From positions 98,593 through 162,592 of the forward strand of contig CAYMNK010000006.1 in assembly GCA_964391805.1 (NCBI GenBank): DNA of 64,000 bases. The letters run 5' to 3'. Source of the stretch: RUG14300 sp964391805. GTDB taxonomy: Bacteria; Bacillota; Clostridia; Christensenellales; CAG-1252. Both the position numbers and the translations under genes were made by a program. The first letter of the stretch is position 1. The number at the start of each line of letters is the position of its first letter. The notes under the pieces were generated by a model that saw only the letters and a program-made list of their open reading frames with translations, made no database searches and was not told the origin of the DNA. Positions 45,004 through 53,571 of the stretch are shown here, one piece after another.

Positions 45004-45048
45004 AAAATAAGCCCATAAGATTAAATCTTACAGGCTTATTTTTTTTTG
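45004..45048. terminator. Bidirectional terminator
   Basis: Stem AAATAAGCCCATAAGATT/AATCTTACAGGCTTATTT with tracts on both sides. It ends the minus-strand lipoprotein gene and any transcript of the DUF4143 remnant. Confidence 0.8.
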
Positions 45049-45072
45049 TTAATTAAACTATTTGAGTTTAGA

Positions 45073-48000
45073 TTATTCAGCATTTACTGGTTTAACTGTA
45101 AATACACTCCATGAATTTTCGTTTTTAATAACAGTTAACTTGATATCACCGATTGTAGTCAATACATCGGAAGCGTATAGATAGCTTGCTAAGTTGAAAT
45201 CTGCAGACTTATTCTCTGAATCAACACTGTCATATAGATAAATATGGAACCAGTACCAACCATTGATTTTAGTAAGCCGAGATAGATCAAACTTCAGTTC
45301 AAAAGTATTATCTTCGGATATTGTAGCAAACTCGCCATAGACATTATCGTTACCTTCATTAGCATGGAGCCTTAAAACTCTTTTCTCAACGTCTGCAGAA
45401 GCAACACCGCTAACAACCAAATTATTACCATTAACTGTAATACTCATTATGTCGTAATCGGGAAGCTCTACTTTTTTAACTATAACCATTCCCCATGTAT
45501 CTCCATCATATTGACCCATGGTTATATATCTATAATCACCAACATCTAAAGTTGAACCGACAGGTAACATATCTCCTCTTAATAAATCAATTGAAGCTGT
45601 CTTTTGAGAATCATCTTCGGGATTTGCACTTTCATATGAATACACGTGGAACCACATCCAATCACCCGTAGAATAACGAGACAAATCGAATCGAGTTTCA
45701 AAAGATCCATTTTCAAGAGAAGCGTAATCACTATAGATATTACCTGCTTGTAATTTCACACAATTGATATTTGAACGAGCAGTACCTTTTACAACAAGAT
45801 AAGGCTTATTATCATCACCTTTAACTAATTCAATGGATGTTACGCTTACATAGAACGGATTGGGTTGAATACATAATATATCTTTATTAATAACCTTATA
45901 ATTAACATAATCATAGGTTATTGATTGCTCCGCTTCAAACCATTCGTCTCTCAATAAGGGAGTAACCGTAGCTTCTGCGTCTTCGGCCGGCTCAGCTACA
46001 TCATATATATCGATAAAAAAGTCGCACCACGGAGTATCAGAAAGTCTTAATTGTTTCAAATTAAATCTTAATTCGAATTTGTTATCAGCAACAGAAACAT
46101 CACTACCTACCCAATTAGTACCGTTACCGTTTGCACGTAATCTCATACAGGGAATAGCGATATCAGATGTACCTTCTACAACTAACTCAAATACATTAGT
46201 TTGATCAATAGAAACATTAGTTATTGTGAATAGAGTCAATTCCGATAGGGCTTTCTCTGCGGATTCAAGTGCAGGATAGTTTTGCACAAGAGCCTTTTGC
46301 TCATCCGACAATGCATCGTAGCATGCACGAGCTTGTTCGATTACGGCTTTATCAGAATATTGAACTTCGGTAGGGATAGAAGCAATAGCTTTAGTCGCTC
46401 TCAATACTTCGTATTCAGCATAGCTACCGGTTGAAAGATCATAAACCTCAACCTCAGAAGCATTTACCATTAAACCGATTTTACCCGAAGTAAGAACTGT
46501 ATTATATTCACTGCCCTCAGATATTGCAGCCAATGAATATGTTCCTCTCGGATAGTAGACATCATTAATGATTACTGAAACATCTACATTACCGTCTTTT
46601 ACTGCAACACAAAGAGTTACCACTTGGTTTTTAATGCTTGATTCACCATTAACAGCTGTTTGATCCTTGAATTTTACTTCATTGCCAACTTTAAAATAAC
46701 CGGAAGCATTGGTTGTACCGTTTATTCTCATTATAGCAGAATAAACATAATTGCCGTTCTCATCATTATTGTAATTGTAAAGCAAACCAATAAATCTATT
46801 TTCATTTTTACACTCAGTTACCTTAAATGTAAGAGCAGCATAATAGTTACCACTTACCTCGGTATCTTTAATAAAGAATGCTCCGTAATATTGATCTTTT
46901 CCCGCTTGTTCGGCATCGGCATCGATAAAAATACAATTCTCTCTTTGTTCAACCAATTGGTAACTACCAGTTCCCTCGATATAAGACCAACCCTCAGGAA
47001 TCTTGGAAGTTTCGGAAGGAGCTGTGCTTACGGTAGGTTGAATAACAACCATATTGTAACTATCTTTCATTGTATAAACAATGCGATTAGCTTCAAGTTT
47101 ATCGCCGGGAGTAAGAAAATCTTCTCTGTATAAATCTGCTTTACCAACATTTTTATCATCGGCATCATCAACGCTTGAATATGCGTAAATATGGAAATAC
47201 CAATAAGGTTGTGCATCTGCAGGATTGATTTTATCAGATAAGTCAGTCAACTTAATATCAAAATGAAGCTTACCGGCTTCGGTCGAAGTATTTTTCCAGT
47301 ATAAATGTTGTTTATCGCCATCAGCATGGATTCTTACATCGGGAATATTGGATTCATTTATACCTTCTACAATTATCATTGGAACCTCATCGACTATCTT
47401 CATTTCAATCGAGGTTATCTTTACAGTGCTTGCATCGATTTCAGGGACAGCTTTAGCTTGAAGTACTACCATTCCGACTGTCGATTCTTCGGTAATGATG
47501 TAATAATTAACCTTGTTGTACTCATATACCTTGGTTGCATCAAGATATTCTTTTCTCATTAAATCAATTTTAGTAAACGTATCTTCGTCAGAAGGAGTTG
47601 CTACAGAATATGTATACAAATGGAACCAACACCAAGGAGTATTATCTGCTACAGGTAATTTGGTAAAAGGAAGATTGAATATATAGGAAACAGAATCAGT
47701 TGCACTGTTCTCTACATAATAGTTTTGTCCGTCTGCATCATAGTGTAATTTAATACACTCTACACCTTCAGGTATAGCGCCCTTTACTACTAATGTGGGA
47801 ACACCGTTGATTTCTTCGATTCCGATATATTCTTCTTCGGCAACGGGCATATCATAACCACAACCATCACACTTACCATCATTATCATTGTCGGCGTGAG
47901 CTACAATACTCGAAGTATCCTTCGCATTATCATCAGGACAATAATTCCAGTGATAGATTTCATCGTAGTCCGTTTTAGAATAATTATGAACATGGACTAC

Positions 48001-48225
48001 ATATTCACAAACATCGCACTTGCCATCGCTATCTGCATCTACGTGAGCAGCGCGTGAAGCTTCGTCTATAGCGTTGTCTTCTTTACAGTAGTTCCAATGT
48101 CCTTCGGCATCACTACCAATTTGATCGTAGTTGTGTTCGTGCTTATTATTGTCGCATGCTACAAACGCTGTGACAGCAAGTAACAAAACAAGTACTACAA
48201 CCAAAATTCTGTACAATTTTTTCAT
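45073..48225 (-). CDS. Large lipoprotein with His/Cys repeats and five novel modules
   Basis: Secreted lipoprotein of 1050 residues; lipobox FVAC (Cys24). Two His/Cys-rich repeats follow (about 28-75 and 78-125), each with HxHNY, HWNYC, an AH and DGKCDxCxY, which look metal-binding and are common on clostridial surface proteins. Modules of about 120-130 residues then occur at about 133-265, 268-405 and three times in 668-1048. Each has LVVxG, LHA/LxAxG, FDLSxL, WxWFHxYxY and a closing MVVIQ-like strand. Between them lie a jelly-roll-like region (about 413-600) and a helical YDALSDEQKALVQNYPALES segment that matches one in the GDPD protein. No catalytic domain is evident. It is likely a surface binding or scaffold protein. 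GGAGAAGATAGT precedes the ATG. Confidence 0.85.
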   Translation of the reverse strand: MKKLYRILVVVLVLLLAVTAFVACDNNKHEHNYDQIGSDAEGHWNYCKEDNAIDEASRAAHVDADSDGKCDVCEYVVHVHNYSKTDYDEIYHWNYCPDDNAKDTSSIVAHADNDNDGKCDGCGYDMPVAEEEYIGIEEINGVPTLVVKGAIPEGVECIKLHYDADGQNYYVENSATDSVSYIFNLPFTKLPVADNTPWCWFHLYTYSVATPSDEDTFTKIDLMRKEYLDATKVYEYNKVNYYIITEESTVGMVVLQAKAVPEIDASTVKITSIEMKIVDEVPMIIVEGINESNIPDVRIHADGDKQHLYWKNTSTEAGKLHFDIKLTDLSDKINPADAQPYWYFHIYAYSSVDDADDKNVGKADLYREDFLTPGDKLEANRIVYTMKDSYNMVVIQPTVSTAPSETSKIPEGWSYIEGTGSYQLVEQRENCIFIDADAEQAGKDQYYGAFFIKDTEVSGNYYAALTFKVTECKNENRFIGLLYNYNNDENGNYVYSAIMRINGTTNASGYFKVGNEVKFKDQTAVNGESSIKNQVVTLCVAVKDGNVDVSVIINDVYYPRGTYSLAAISEGSEYNTVLTSGKIGLMVNASEVEVYDLSTGSYAEYEVLRATKAIASIPTEVQYSDKAVIEQARACYDALSDEQKALVQNYPALESAEKALSELTLFTITNVSIDQTNVFELVVEGTSDIAIPCMRLRANGNGTNWVGSDVSVADNKFELRFNLKQLRLSDTPWCDFFIDIYDVAEPAEDAEATVTPLLRDEWFEAEQSITYDYVNYKVINKDILCIQPNPFYVSVTSIELVKGDDNKPYLVVKGTARSNINCVKLQAGNIYSDYASLENGSFETRFDLSRYSTGDWMWFHVYSYESANPEDDSQKTASIDLLRGDMLPVGSTLDVGDYRYITMGQYDGDTWGMVIVKKVELPDYDIMSITVNGNNLVVSGVASADVEKRVLRLHANEGNDNVYGEFATISEDNTFELKFDLSRLTKINGWYWFHIYLYDSVDSENKSADFNLASYLYASDVLTTIGDIKLTVIKNENSWSVFTVKPVNAE

Positions 48226-48266
48226 ACTATCTTCTCCTTTTTAAAATATTTTTTTTGGTTATTTTT

Positions 48267-48285
48267 TTAACGGATTGACCGTTAA
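48267..48285. promoter_or_regulatory. Inverted repeat upstream of the 1050-residue lipoprotein
   Basis: TTAACGG-ATTGA-CCGTTAA, 40 bases before the start codon. No T tract follows on the minus strand, so an operator is more likely than a terminator. It differs from the LacI operator in this region. Confidence 0.45.
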
Positions 48286-48307
48286 TGATTACATGAGTAA
48301 TATTTTT

Positions 48308-48392
48308 TGTGTTATCGTCCGCAAGATACCAAGTGCCCACAATTTGAGTTACACTTCGTTCGAATTTCGACTATGCTTAGGATGACAAAACA
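48308..48392. repeat. Dispersed hairpin repeat, degenerate type C
   Basis: ATCGTCCGCAAGATACCAAG, CACAATTTGAGTTACAC, CGAATTTCGACTATGC and TAGGATGACA. One arm of the central stem is degraded. It separates the DUF3592-like gene from the 1050-residue lipoprotein gene. Confidence 0.7.
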
Positions 48393-48417
48393 GTTATCGT
48401 TCCTATCTTTTTGCAAT

Positions 48418-48951
48418 CTATTGATCGTCTTCGATGGTTGCGGATCGGTTCTCAATCGTCCAGTCGTCATCTTCGATTTCGACATATTCTTCAGACACGT
48501 CTTTAAGAGCATACAATCCCGTCTTTTTACGAAAAACGAAAAACAGTAGATCAATTAGGGCATACACCACACCTAATACAATCATAAAAATGGGTGTAAA
48601 CCAATCGGTAGTCTCCGATGATACGCTGTCCGATGTCGAATCACTCGACACTCGCCCTACAAATACGTCACCTACAGCCAATGGCGTCGGATAGTACGAC
48701 GCATTGGCAATGATCTCGGTTCCATCCGCTAAGGTATAGGACACCTTAACATTCTTGATTTTATACTGTTCGATTTCACTATCGGTATCGGATTCAACTT
48801 TTTCAGTTTCAATCTCGACAATCGTACAATCGTAATATGTATATTTAGATTCTACTACAGCAGTTGTTATCGTATAAATGGTACCGCCGACTATTTGAAG
48901 TACTGCCAATATGGCAATGGCAATAAAAATCGTCAAAAAGTCCTTTCTCAT
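48418..48951 (-). CDS. Small membrane protein, DUF3592-like
   Basis: A 177-residue protein with a membrane segment at about 7-30, an external domain of about 80 residues (YYDCTIVEIETEKVES, VKVSYTLADGTEIIANASYY, LAVGDVFVGRVS), a second membrane segment at about 118-140 and an acidic cytoplasmic tail. This two-segment plan with a small beta domain resembles DUF3592 proteins; the match is by pattern only. It begins in an ATGA overlap with the cytoplasmic GH30 gene, so it belongs to the sugar operon. Function unknown. Confidence 0.65.
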   Translation of the reverse strand: MRKDFLTIFIAIAILAVLQIVGGTIYTITTAVVESKYTYYDCTIVEIETEKVESDTDSEIEQYKIKNVKVSYTLADGTEIIANASYYPTPLAVGDVFVGRVSSDSTSDSVSSETTDWFTPIFMIVLGVVYALIDLLFFVFRKKTGLYALKDVSEEYVEIEDDDWTIENRSATIEDDQ

Positions 48952-50273
48952 AACAAAACCGTTACTATCGAATCTTTTTCCAAGGTCAAGCCGAATTCTT
49001 CGCCATCAACGTCAAAATTAGTCTTAACATCGTGATCCCGCATATTCAATACGACGACTACCTTCGATCCGTCGGGATTAACGTAAGCTGTTTGATACAC
49101 TCCGCTTGCTCCGCCGGCTTGGAATACTCTATGAGCACCGGGACGGATATACTTAGAGAAATGAGCAATATGCCAGTAACTCGGATTATATTCTATACCG
49201 CCCTTACCGTCTAACATTATAGGAGCCTCGCAGAAGTTACCTACGTGGTTAGGACCGCCGTTTTCATCCAAAACGAGATTCCAATCAACATAGCCTTCAG
49301 AATAGTTATTCAAGTCGTTGATAATTTGCTCGGCATATCTTTGTCCGTTATGCCACAATCCCTGCTCAACCTTTTTACCTGTCGTGGAATCGTGCGCAAG
49401 TTCTACACAGCACTCACTGAGGAAAAGATGTAAATCGGGATATAAGGTATGTAAAGCGGTAAGATTTTCATACTTATCGCAACAATACCAGTGATAACCT
49501 ACGCCCCATACATGCTCTTTGACACCGGGGACAGAAAGTGTATCTATCGCTCTACGAACCAATCTATCTCTATTGTGGTCCCAAATAAAGAACTTAACGT
49601 CATCTAAACCGTGTTTGCGGAACGCCGGCACCAAATAATCACGGATTTCTTCGCCCTCTTCTACGGCGGAAACTTCACGAGATTCCCAAGTCTGAATTGC
49701 TTCGGGCTCGTTTTGAACATTTACAAATGAAACGTTTATACCGCGCTTCCTAAGTTCCTCGATGTAGCGTGCATAATACTCAGCCCAAAACTCTCGATAT
49801 TCGTCTTTCAATAAGCCACCCGCATTCATTTTGCCATTAGTTTTTGCAAATGACGGAGGTGACCAAGGCGATGCAAAAAACGAAATATTATCATTCTTTA
49901 CCATACAAGCCTTGACGAAAGGTATTCTACCCTCATCGTCATGAGAAAGACTAAACGTCGACAGGTCATCGCCATCGATATAAATATAACTTTCGGGCGA
50001 AAAATCGGACGAATGTACGGTAAGTCTTAATAAATTATAGTTCAAGCCCTCTGCCGAATAATACGCTTCGATAATCTCGTCACGAGTTTTTTTATCGACC
50101 TTTTCGTAGCAGTAAACGGTAGAATCGGTCACTGCGCCACCGAAGCCTAAGTGAGTTTGATATTTGATATTGCTTCTTACAATTACGTCATTGACAATTC
50201 CATCGAATTTGTTTTCGACAGATTCGGGGGACAGTCTTTTGCCGCTATAAGATGTTTTAATTACTTTAATCAT
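48948..50273 (-). CDS. Cytoplasmic GH30 glycoside hydrolase
   Basis: Retaining beta-glycosidase of family GH30 (441 residues) without a signal peptide, so it should act on imported oligosaccharides. The acid/base is Glu189 in VNVQNEPEAIQ and the nucleophile Glu287 in LFLSECC. The conserved FGGAVTDS near the N-terminus, SPWSPPSFAKTNG and the C-terminal beta-domain (FQAGGASGVYQTAYVNPDG) are present. GH30 enzymes act on glucosylceramide, beta-1,6-glucan, beta-xylosides or fucosides; the subfamily cannot be fixed by eye. Its ATG overlaps the stop of the frame-shifted tail of the upstream GH30 gene and its stop overlaps the next start, so it is tightly coupled. Confidence 0.92.
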   Translation of the reverse strand: MIKVIKTSYSGKRLSPESVENKFDGIVNDVIVRSNIKYQTHLGFGGAVTDSTVYCYEKVDKKTRDEIIEAYYSAEGLNYNLLRLTVHSSDFSPESYIYIDGDDLSTFSLSHDDEGRIPFVKACMVKNDNISFFASPWSPPSFAKTNGKMNAGGLLKDEYREFWAEYYARYIEELRKRGINVSFVNVQNEPEAIQTWESREVSAVEEGEEIRDYLVPAFRKHGLDDVKFFIWDHNRDRLVRRAIDTLSVPGVKEHVWGVGYHWYCCDKYENLTALHTLYPDLHLFLSECCVELAHDSTTGKKVEQGLWHNGQRYAEQIINDLNNYSEGYVDWNLVLDENGGPNHVGNFCEAPIMLDGKGGIEYNPSYWHIAHFSKYIRPGAHRVFQAGGASGVYQTAYVNPDGSKVVVVLNMRDHDVKTNFDVDGEEFGLTLEKDSIVTVLL

Positions 50274-50498
50274 TTTCTTTTTCCGATATATATCCTTCTA
50301 TTGCAAGTCCTTCCCCAACTTGCGTACCATCTTCGCTTGTCCAAGCCCTTATCGTGTAGATTAGACCATTATACTCGAACGTATCCCCAATATTAAGAAC
50401 TGATCCTCTATTAAGGTCTTCGCTCTTAGGTTCTGTTGATCCCTCGGTATAGGTGTATATGTGGAACCAAGTCCAATCATGATTACCGTGGGGGAAGA
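50266..50498 (-). pseudogene. Out-of-frame C-terminal tail of the secreted GH30
   Basis: After the G run at 50490-50494 the +1 frame continues the last module exactly: HGNHDWTWFHIYTYTEG, then DLNRGSVLNIGDTFEYNGLIY and the closing strands, up to a stop at 50266-50268 that overlaps the start of the next gene. Removing one base of the five-G run (CCCCC on the coding strand) joins the frames into a protein of about 1,097 residues. It is either a real frameshift, a sequencing or assembly error in the homopolymer, or phase variation. Confidence 0.85.
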
Positions 50499-53400
50499 CG
50501 AGTTAGCAATACCTCAAATTTAAATTTACCTTTTTCCGTAGATTCGTTATCCCAACATCCGTCAAGACGTACGTAGCCGTACTCGTCAGAATGTCCGTGA
50601 AGTTTAATGTCACTCACTCCATCGGGAATTATGCCCGAAACGACAAGGGTGGGAATACCCTCATCATTTAGAACAATATTAACACTTATCTCGTCTTCGT
50701 TTTGAGACGCTTGGATTACAAGTTGTGAGCCTGTTCCTTTGTAAGCTTCGATGATGTAAATCAAATTACCTTCGGTAAATTTTTGACCGATAGTTAACGC
50801 ACTTCCTCTCGGCAATTCAGATGTGGTGCTTGCAACCGTTGCGTTACCTTGATAGGTATAGATATGGAACCAGCACCAAGGTGTGCTTTCTGTCGGCAAT
50901 TCGGAAAGAATTACATTAAATTCGAACTTGCCGATTTCTTCGGAGAGGTTATCCCAGTAAAGATTATTCTTCTTTTCATCGATTTCGTAATCGGCATGAA
51001 GTTTGATGTCCTTTAAAGTTTCGTCGTACGTTCCATTGACAACAAGAGTCAATTTACCGTCAATTTCTTTTATCTCTACCGATTGAACATCATAATCATG
51101 CATTTCATAATTCAATTTGAGGATATGATTCCATTCCTTAAATTCATATGTTACGCTACCTGCTTTGATGTTTTGTCCGAGTTCTGCAGAGGAATCGGGA
51201 ATTTCAAACAAGTTACCAGAGGGGGTAGCAAGTTTGATATCGTACCATATTCCCGCACCGGTCTTACCGTTAACTACTCGAGATGCATCAAACTTAACGG
51301 AGAAACTCTCACCCGCGTTACCGCTTGCACTTTCACCCAACAACTCGATAACCTTACCGAGTTTGGTATCAGCACTGTATATCTCAACAGAAACTTCGCC
51401 GTCGTTTACGAACTTACCGCTTACGATAAGTGTGGGAACGTTATCGATTAATTTTAATTCAACCTTTATATCCGAATAGGAATTATCGATAGTCATTACA
51501 GGTGCGCTGACATAGGTTACTATACCGTTCTTAGCACTTAGCACTACATAATAATAAGGTGAATCGGCGGAAGGATTGATATCGGTAGTGGTATCAACAT
51601 TAAAAATATTTACATTCTTAGCAACTAATTGTGCACTCTCATCAAAGGTCGATTTGGTGCTCTTATATACCGATTTACCGGTAGGATCGCAGAAACTCGA
51701 CCAAGATGTTCCGTTGACGAAATTATAAGTCAAAATCATCTTACCGTCACTATCATTAAGGGTTGGTGCCATTTGAGGACGAGACATAGGCAATACCGCA
51801 GTCTTATTGCCGTCTACAATATAGATATAGTACGAACTATAAGGAACGGTTGCGCTGAAGCTGTATTTACCGTCAACTACTGTATAATCGATAGCCTTAT
51901 CGTTAGCGGAAATACTGTCGTAACGAGTGATATATACCTTAGCATTCGAAGAAGGAGCAATGTCACTCTCAATAACATAGTCATAGAGATTAGCGCCCTT
52001 TTGTTGAATATTTACTTTGGAAATTTCGTAGGATGTATAGTTACTGGATTTAACATCCTCCGCATCACAAACGATGGTTACCACACTTTGAGGTTGAATC
52101 TCATAAGATACTTTTTTACCGTTTATATTGAAGTGAACGGTTTCGGATAATTGGTCCGAAATGTTAACGGCTGTAACGATTATAGCACCGTCCGCTCTAT
52201 ACAATGCGGTTGCCAAGATTTGAGAGTCGTTACTCGATTCGGTTTTAAGAACTTGAGGATATTGACCGTTGGTCTTATATGCGAATTTACCTACGTGAGC
52301 GAGTGCATAATAACCGCTACGCTTATAATAGGAGTATTCGCCGTCGGCTGAATCGAGATCCATTACGCCGTAACATTCGTTGTTGTGCTTAACGGGTGTA
52401 GGAGAACCGTCAGAACGGAGAACGAGATTCCAGAACATTGCACCGTTTAAACCATAGTTTAGAGGATCTACGGTAATATAACGAGAAGCCCAAGAAAGAT
52501 TGCTTGCGAAGTCATTACTACCGCTATGCTCGGTAACCTCGGTCATGAATATTTCGGATTCGGGATAATTGGTATGAATGTAATCGGCACCCTCGGATAT
52601 TGTATATTGTTCAACATCTGCATATCCGTGTAACGCAAATCCCTTGAAAACTCCCTTGGCATCTTTACTGAAAATGGTGTCAAGATAATCATAAGCCATT
52701 TCGTCTACGTTATGATCCCAACCGAGTAAAGATACATTCAAGCCCTTCGCTTTTGCGGACTTAACGAAAGTTTTACCGATTGCCACAGCTTGAAGCTCGT
52801 CGATCATCATATGAGGATATGAAATGTTAGTAATGAGAGGTTCGTTAACCAACGATACATAATCGATTTCGATACCCTCTTCCTTGTATGCTTCTACAAA
52901 TTTGATTAGGTAATCGGCATATACGTCATAGAACAACTCATTTAAAGTACCGCCAAGTAAGCTCTTATTGGTCTTCATCCAAGCAGGAGCGGACCAAGGA
53001 CAAGCAAATATTTTAACATCGGGATTGATGGCAATTATTTTCTTAAGGACGGCTATGATATTAGCATCCTTTTCAATGGTAAAATGTTCTAAGGTTGCGT
53101 CGGTATCGTTTCTACCGGGAAGATCGTCGCAAGTAAAGAAGGAATTACCCTCGATATAGTCACTCGAACCGATAGGAATACGTACCAAACCGAAGCGTGC
53201 ACCATCAGCACCGAACATTTCTTCCAACATCTCGTCTGCAATAGATTCCGCACCGTCTTGGGTGAGTAGGTACGCAGAGGAGTGCGTCAAACATGCGCCG
53301 TAACCGTAAAACTCTTGAAGTTTTTGGGTTGCATCGACAGTTACGGTAACGCCAGAGTATTCGTCATCCTCGGTATAATCGGAGAATGTCAAAGAACTCT

Positions 53401-53560
53401 CTTGGGATAAAAGTTTGGACATTGTACCTGTGGTAACGTAAACTTCCGCTTTATCTCCGACCTTGATTTTGGAATTGTTGTTACATCCAACAAATACAGT
53501 AAGCATCAAGCTTATGATACATACAATGGAAAAAATTACTAAAAATTTGTTTGTTTTCAT
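50483..53560 (-). CDS. Secreted GH30 lipoprotein with repeated C-terminal modules (frame-shifted near the end)
   Basis: Extracellular retaining beta-glycosidase (1025 residues as read); lipobox FVGC (Cys26). The catalytic domain covers about 60-500: FYGYGACLTHSS, acid/base Glu240 in SLVNEPLI, nucleophile Glu341 in FMTEVTEHSG, and PWSAPAWMKTN. A linker domain (about 505-600) and a segment with GKSVYKSTKSTFDESAQLV shared with the lipoprotein at 42934-44328 follow, then three modules of the type LxxIDxxPTLIVSG, LHADY, WCWFHIYTY. The third is broken by a one-base shift at 50490-50494, giving the ending LLTRLPPR. The start is the ATG at 53560 with AGGAG six bases before it. It lies 11 bases after the ATPase gene of the sugar importer. 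Confidence 0.92.
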   Translation of the reverse strand: MKTNKFLVIFSIVCIISLMLTVFVGCNNNSKIKVGDKAEVYVTTGTMSKLLSQESSLTFSDYTEDDEYSGVTVTVDATQKLQEFYGYGACLTHSSAYLLTQDGAESIADEMLEEMFGADGARFGLVRIPIGSSDYIEGNSFFTCDDLPGRNDTDATLEHFTIEKDANIIAVLKKIIAINPDVKIFACPWSAPAWMKTNKSLLGGTLNELFYDVYADYLIKFVEAYKEEGIEIDYVSLVNEPLITNISYPHMMIDELQAVAIGKTFVKSAKAKGLNVSLLGWDHNVDEMAYDYLDTIFSKDAKGVFKGFALHGYADVEQYTISEGADYIHTNYPESEIFMTEVTEHSGSNDFASNLSWASRYITVDPLNYGLNGAMFWNLVLRSDGSPTPVKHNNECYGVMDLDSADGEYSYYKRSGYYALAHVGKFAYKTNGQYPQVLKTESSNDSQILATALYRADGAIIVTAVNISDQLSETVHFNINGKKVSYEIQPQSVVTIVCDAEDVKSSNYTSYEISKVNIQQKGANLYDYVIESDIAPSSNAKVYITRYDSISANDKAIDYTVVDGKYSFSATVPYSSYYIYIVDGNKTAVLPMSRPQMAPTLNDSDGKMILTYNFVNGTSWSSFCDPTGKSVYKSTKSTFDESAQLVAKNVNIFNVDTTTDINPSADSPYYYVVLSAKNGIVTYVSAPVMTIDNSYSDIKVELKLIDNVPTLIVSGKFVNDGEVSVEIYSADTKLGKVIELLGESASGNAGESFSVKFDASRVVNGKTGAGIWYDIKLATPSGNLFEIPDSSAELGQNIKAGSVTYEFKEWNHILKLNYEMHDYDVQSVEIKEIDGKLTLVVNGTYDETLKDIKLHADYEIDEKKNNLYWDNLSEEIGKFEFNVILSELPTESTPWCWFHIYTYQGNATVASTTSELPRGSALTIGQKFTEGNLIYIIEAYKGTGSQLVIQASQNEDEISVNIVLNDEGIPTLVVSGIIPDGVSDIKLHGHSDEYGYVRLDGCWDNESTEKGKFKFEVLLTRLPPR

Positions 53561-53571
53561 CAATTACTCCT

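Noticed and set aside
46660..47133. 157-codon open frame antisense to the 1050-residue lipoprotein
   Set aside because: Isoleucine-rich shadow of the modules; no support for expression.
48267..48285. Terminator of the GH30 operon
   Set aside because: The stem has its T tract on the wrong side for minus-strand transcription; kept as a possible operator.
51629..52150. 173-codon open frame antisense to the secreted GH30
   Set aside because: Overlaps the GH30 linker region in full, and has no start signal.
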